Assembly: GCF_022539315.1 (NCBI RefSeq)
Contig: NC_066343.1
Span: forward strand, 39,258,706 to 39,322,705
Length of the DNA: 64,000 bases
DNA from: Serinus canaria
Lineage: Eukaryota > Chordata > Aves > Passeriformes > Fringillidae
Reading direction: 5' to 3'
In this document: positions 63,401-64,000 of the stretch, one piece after another
How the letters are laid out: each line of letters starts with the position of its first letter
How positions within the stretch are numbered: the first letter of the stretch is position 1
Position numbers and translations under genes: made by a program
Notes under the pieces: model-generated
Told to the model about the DNA's origin: nothing
The model's database searches: none
What the model saw: only the letters and a program-made list of their open reading frames with translations

Positions 63401-63550
63401 GATGTAGGAAGAATGGTGTTTTTTGTTTTTTCAAAGGAACTTCAACTTAAGATGGAGCAACAACAGAAGATCCTTAAAATTAAGGATAAAGAAATTGATG
63501 CTTTTAAAAGGAAGACAAATAACTCAGTGGGAGCTCCACAGAAACTACAG
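39426..63550 (+). CDS. KIF27: Kinesin-like protein KIF27, 5' eleven coding exons (partial, one frameshift)
   Basis: KIF27 is a kinesin-4 family motor (KIF7 paralogue) needed with STK36 for motile-cilium central-pair assembly. The exons are 39426-39723, 41722-41922, 43349-44277, 53862-54004, 56515-56721, 57254-57429, 57825-57958, 59180-59335, 61831-62036, 62893-63090 and 63437-63550. The gene continues beyond 64000. It has an N-terminal motor with [15 protein letters not shown]-loop GQTGSGKT (84-91), switch I NEHSSRSH (201-208), switch II DLAGSE (239-244) and neck [13 protein letters not shown]. Then come long Glu/Lys/Gln-rich coiled coils, such as [14 protein letters not shown]. About 921 codons are present against roughly 1400 in human. 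Every exon boundary is in phase except at 53862-54004, which is one base short and reads into a stop after about 513 residues. It may be an assembly error, an allele or real decay. Confidence 0.93.
39724..41721 (+). other. KIF27: KIF27 coding intron 1
   Basis: It is AT-rich apart from the CR1 at 40233-40960. Nothing else was recognised; a short AC run lies near 41560. Confidence 0.5.
40233..40960 (-). mobile_element. CR1 LINE 3' part, about 0.7 kb
   Basis: It starts 'agaatcataggatcacagag' and continues 'gttggaaaagatgcctaag', 'gaagaaatttttcctaata', 'cttctctggacacactcc' and 'ctggaggtgtgacctcacc', ending near 'aacctcataccactggcc'. It is the reverse complement of a CR1 3' end, antisense to KIF27. 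Confidence 0.9.
41923..43348 (+). other. KIF27: KIF27 coding intron 2
   Basis: This 1.4-kb AT-rich intron has a short TAGTAA-type direct/inverted repeat at about 42880-42950. No transposon was recognised. Confidence 0.5.
44575..45163 (+). mobile_element. ERVL-type 5' LTR
   Basis: It is divergent but shows the avian ERVL LTR order: 'ggtctggctgagatgaag', 'ggtgctgtgttttaaat', 'gcctgcaccccccagcaa', a 'catgatgctcagcaataaaa' promoter/poly(A) stretch, a T/C-rich U5 and the terminal 'gggtaacccacaaca'. It is in the same orientation as KIF27. Confidence 0.7.
45164..47300 (+). pseudogene. Decayed ERVL internal region, leader and gag-like part
   Basis: The sequence following the 5' LTR reads in the proviral sense. 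The interval 46560-46760 gives a broken frame that resembles avian ERVL gag. Stops and frame breaks occur throughout, so no product is possible. A long perfect hairpin sits at 45479-45553. The pol part is missing: the sequence is interrupted by reverse-oriented and tandem-repeat DNA from about 47300. Confidence 0.55.
45479..45553. repeat. Nested perfect inverted repeat (18-bp stem inside 10-bp stem)
   Basis: The inner arms at 45493-45510 and 45516-45533 are perfectly complementary around a 5-nt CCACA loop. The outer arms at 45479-45488 and 45544-45553 are also perfect (ATCCATGAGG). It lies in the ERVL leader region. Confidence 0.95.
47300..47500. other. Left junction of the compound repeat, origin unclear
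   Basis: This AT-rich stretch ends in GAGAGA purines and passes abruptly into C/T-rich DNA. It may be the end of a minus-strand retroelement whose other end lies at about 50200-50900, but this is not proven. Confidence 0.3.
47500..50190. repeat. 2.7-kb compound GGAAGG / CCGG repeat
   Basis: 47505-47740 is pyrimidine-rich (CCTTCC, CCGTCC). About 47740-48260 is dominated by palindromic CCGG, GCCGG and CCGGCCGG words. 48430-50190 is purine-rich, built of GGAAGGAA, GGACGGAA and, at 49375-49990, a 9-bp GGCGGAAGT unit. It ends in pure GGAAGGAA and then GGGAGGGA. The two flanks are each other's complement in composition, so the whole is a loose inverted repeat with a self-complementary centre. It is CpG-dense for an intron. 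Reading frames of up to 432 aa here are repeat artefacts made of Pro/Ser/Phe or Arg/Lys/Gly/Glu runs. Confidence 0.92.
50191..50800 (-). pseudogene. Retroelement-like broken coding remnant on the minus strand
   Basis: GC-rich sequence gives adjoining minus-strand frames of about 70 residues (50190-50402 and 50553-50774). Their Pro/Gln/Glu-rich composition looks gag-like. They are separated by stops, and I cannot assign a family. The strand is opposite to the surrounding ERVL. Confidence 0.3.
50830..51244 (+). pseudogene. ERVL internal 3' end remnant
   Basis: The text 'gagtatgacataagtggtg' then 'aaagtgggggttgtactaag' immediately before the next LTR has the layout of the avian ERVL internal 3' end. 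No intact frame remains. Confidence 0.5.
51245..51790 (+). mobile_element. ERVL-type 3' LTR
   Basis: It has the same internal order as the 5' LTR at 44575: 'aagtctgaccaggatgga', 'ggtgccatgttttacatt', 'caaagagctatttcatatc', 'catatgacgtactcag' and a T-rich U5 with 'ttgacccacaagttttc'. The two LTRs are clearly different in sequence, so the insertion is old, or they derive from two events. Confidence 0.65.
53781..53828 (+). repeat. 24-bp perfect tandem duplication before a KIF27 acceptor
   Basis: Two exact adjoining copies of a 24-bp unit starting TTTTGTTGTAGGAATAAT end 33 nt upstream of the acceptor at 53861. Each copy carries a TTGTAG that could act as a competing acceptor. Confidence 0.95.
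53862..54004 (+). pseudogene. KIF27: Frameshifted KIF27 exon (one base short)
   Basis: The flanking exons end and start in phase 0, yet this exon is 143 nt. Translation runs [10 protein letters not shown] to NNRNF and then TAA at 53973-53975. After the T-run at 53969-53973 the other frame continues [11 protein letters not shown], which parallels human KIF27. The lesion is therefore a single missing base at or next to this T5 run. Within the exon a consensus donor (ATACAG|GTACTG) at 53915/53916 would give a 54-nt in-frame exon that avoids the stop. Skipping the whole exon also preserves frame. Confidence 0.9.
54005..56514 (+). other. KIF27: KIF27 coding intron 4
   Basis: The intron is mostly AT-rich. 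A block at about 55690-56400 is more GC-balanced, with a local 'gctgggcatctgctgggcat' repeat, and may be an old LTR fragment, but I could not classify it. Confidence 0.4.
57990..58720 (-). mobile_element. Probable LTR fragment, minus strand
   Basis: A minus-strand AATAAA (58011-58016) lies at one end. Next come 'ctgggcagcctgcaggatgg' and A/T-rich text with 'cccattccccgctttg', of a type found in avian LTRs. The ends are not defined and there is no coding content. It begins right after the KIF27 exon ending at 57958. Confidence 0.4.
58721..59179 (+). other. KIF27: Right part of KIF27 coding intron 7
   Basis: AT-rich sequence with nothing recognised. Its acceptor TTTTTTCAAG leads into the exon at 59180. 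Confidence 0.5.
59757..61249 (-). mobile_element. Solo LTR, about 1.5 kb, minus strand
   Basis: On the minus strand it starts TGTCCCGGTTTGAGAGG (61249) and ends CTCAAACCATGACA (59757), giving TG...CA termini. An AATAAA lies about 130 nt from its 3' end (plus-strand TTTATT near 59885). It is GC-richer than the host intron and contains a CT microsatellite at about 60880-60915. A 244-residue plus-strand frame inside it (60389-61123) is not a gene. No clear target duplication was seen. Confidence 0.65.
61250..61830 (+). other. KIF27: Right part of KIF27 coding intron 8
   Basis: No recognisable element. The acceptor CTTTAAG is followed directly by GTAAGG, the first bases of the exon. Confidence 0.5.
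62037..62892 (+). other. KIF27: KIF27 coding intron 9
   Basis: AT-rich unique sequence. A short direct duplication 'agcattctggcacc' lies at about 62595-62625. Nothing else was seen. Confidence 0.5.
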
Positions 63551-64000
63551 GTAGTTAATCTATTCCAAATATGTGTGACCCCTGAAATAAAAAAAATCTT
63601 TCTTCATCTCTAGTCATCTATTTTTGTAAACTATTTGCATGAAGAGTATTCCATCATAGTTTTGTCTTTTTTTTTTTGCCATAGCAAACATTGGAAGTAG
63701 AGCCTAGAGCTCTTGTACTGTACTTTTTCGGAATGAAAGAAAGGCAGGCCTTTAGTGTCTTTTTTTTCCCCCTATAATTTGTCAAAAATACTGATTCAGA
63801 AACCTGTGAATTCAGCAGGTTTGGTTATCCAGTAGGTTTCAGGGTGACCTTGATGTGCTATGTTTTAATTGTTCTGTGGTTTGTTCAGGTGTTTTATTTT
63901 GTTTTGGCTTCTACTCTGACATAAATTACAGTGGCTTCAGGTTTTTGATAACAGGTTGTTAGAAAAGTATCCTGTGGAGCAGTGCCACCTACATTATTTC
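63551..64000 (+). other. KIF27: KIF27 intron running off the window
   Basis: A GTAGTT donor follows the exon at 63550. The remaining 450 nt is AT-rich intron with no recognised feature. Confidence 0.5.

Noticed and set aside
39426..63550. Calling KIF27 a pseudogene
   Set aside because: Only one lesion in about 2760 coding nt, beside a T-run, with all other phases and motor motifs intact. An assembly error or splice bypass is at least as likely.

Overview
The window is from a bird genome. It carries, in order, RMI1 (minus strand), HNRNPK, QNG1 (the C9orf64 orthologue) and the 5' part of KIF27 (all plus strand). This is the conserved block of human 9q21.32, which lies on chromosome Z in birds (established knowledge). 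The repeats are avian in character: many CR1 LINE fragments, all oriented on the minus strand, and ERVL-type LTRs. I cannot name the species.

Layout. 1-3445: RMI1 3' side and flank. 3446-5335: RMI1, one intact coding exon. 5336-7745: RMI1 5' intron with three CR1 fragments. 7620-9250: a CpG island that works as a head-to-head promoter for RMI1 and HNRNPK. 10435-28760: HNRNPK, with 14 coding exons that join in frame to 428 aa, or 427 aa from the second of two tandem terminal acceptors. mir-7-1 sits in its last intron, which has a GC-AG splice pair. 29506-36796: QNG1, four coding exons, 341 aa, behind an array of seven 12-bp GC-box repeats. 37368-37650: a 43-44 bp minisatellite beside the KIF27 CpG-rich promoter. 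39330-63550: eleven coding exons of KIF27; the gene runs off the right edge.

KIF27 is the most disturbed part. Its 9.6-kb third coding intron holds a decayed ERVL provirus (LTRs at about 44575 and 51245) split by a 2.7-kb compound repeat. That repeat goes from pyrimidine-rich, through a CCGG-palindromic core, to purine-rich (GGAAGG and GGCGGAAGT units). The next coding exon lacks one base and is frameshifted, although every other exon is in phase. Other introns hold a 1.5-kb minus-strand LTR and probable further LTR fragments.

The genes are neighbours by ancient synteny and do not form a pathway. RMI1 dissolves recombination intermediates with BLM and TOP3A. HNRNPK is a poly(C)-binding RNA regulator and hosts miR-7. 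QNG1 salvages queuine. KIF27 is a motile-cilium kinesin. No wholly new system is evident. The points most worth checking are the KIF27 lesion and its possible splice bypass, the compound repeat, the C-rich patch before a 44-nt HNRNPK exon, the replaced HNRNPK shuttling-domain exon, and the tandem-repeat promoters.
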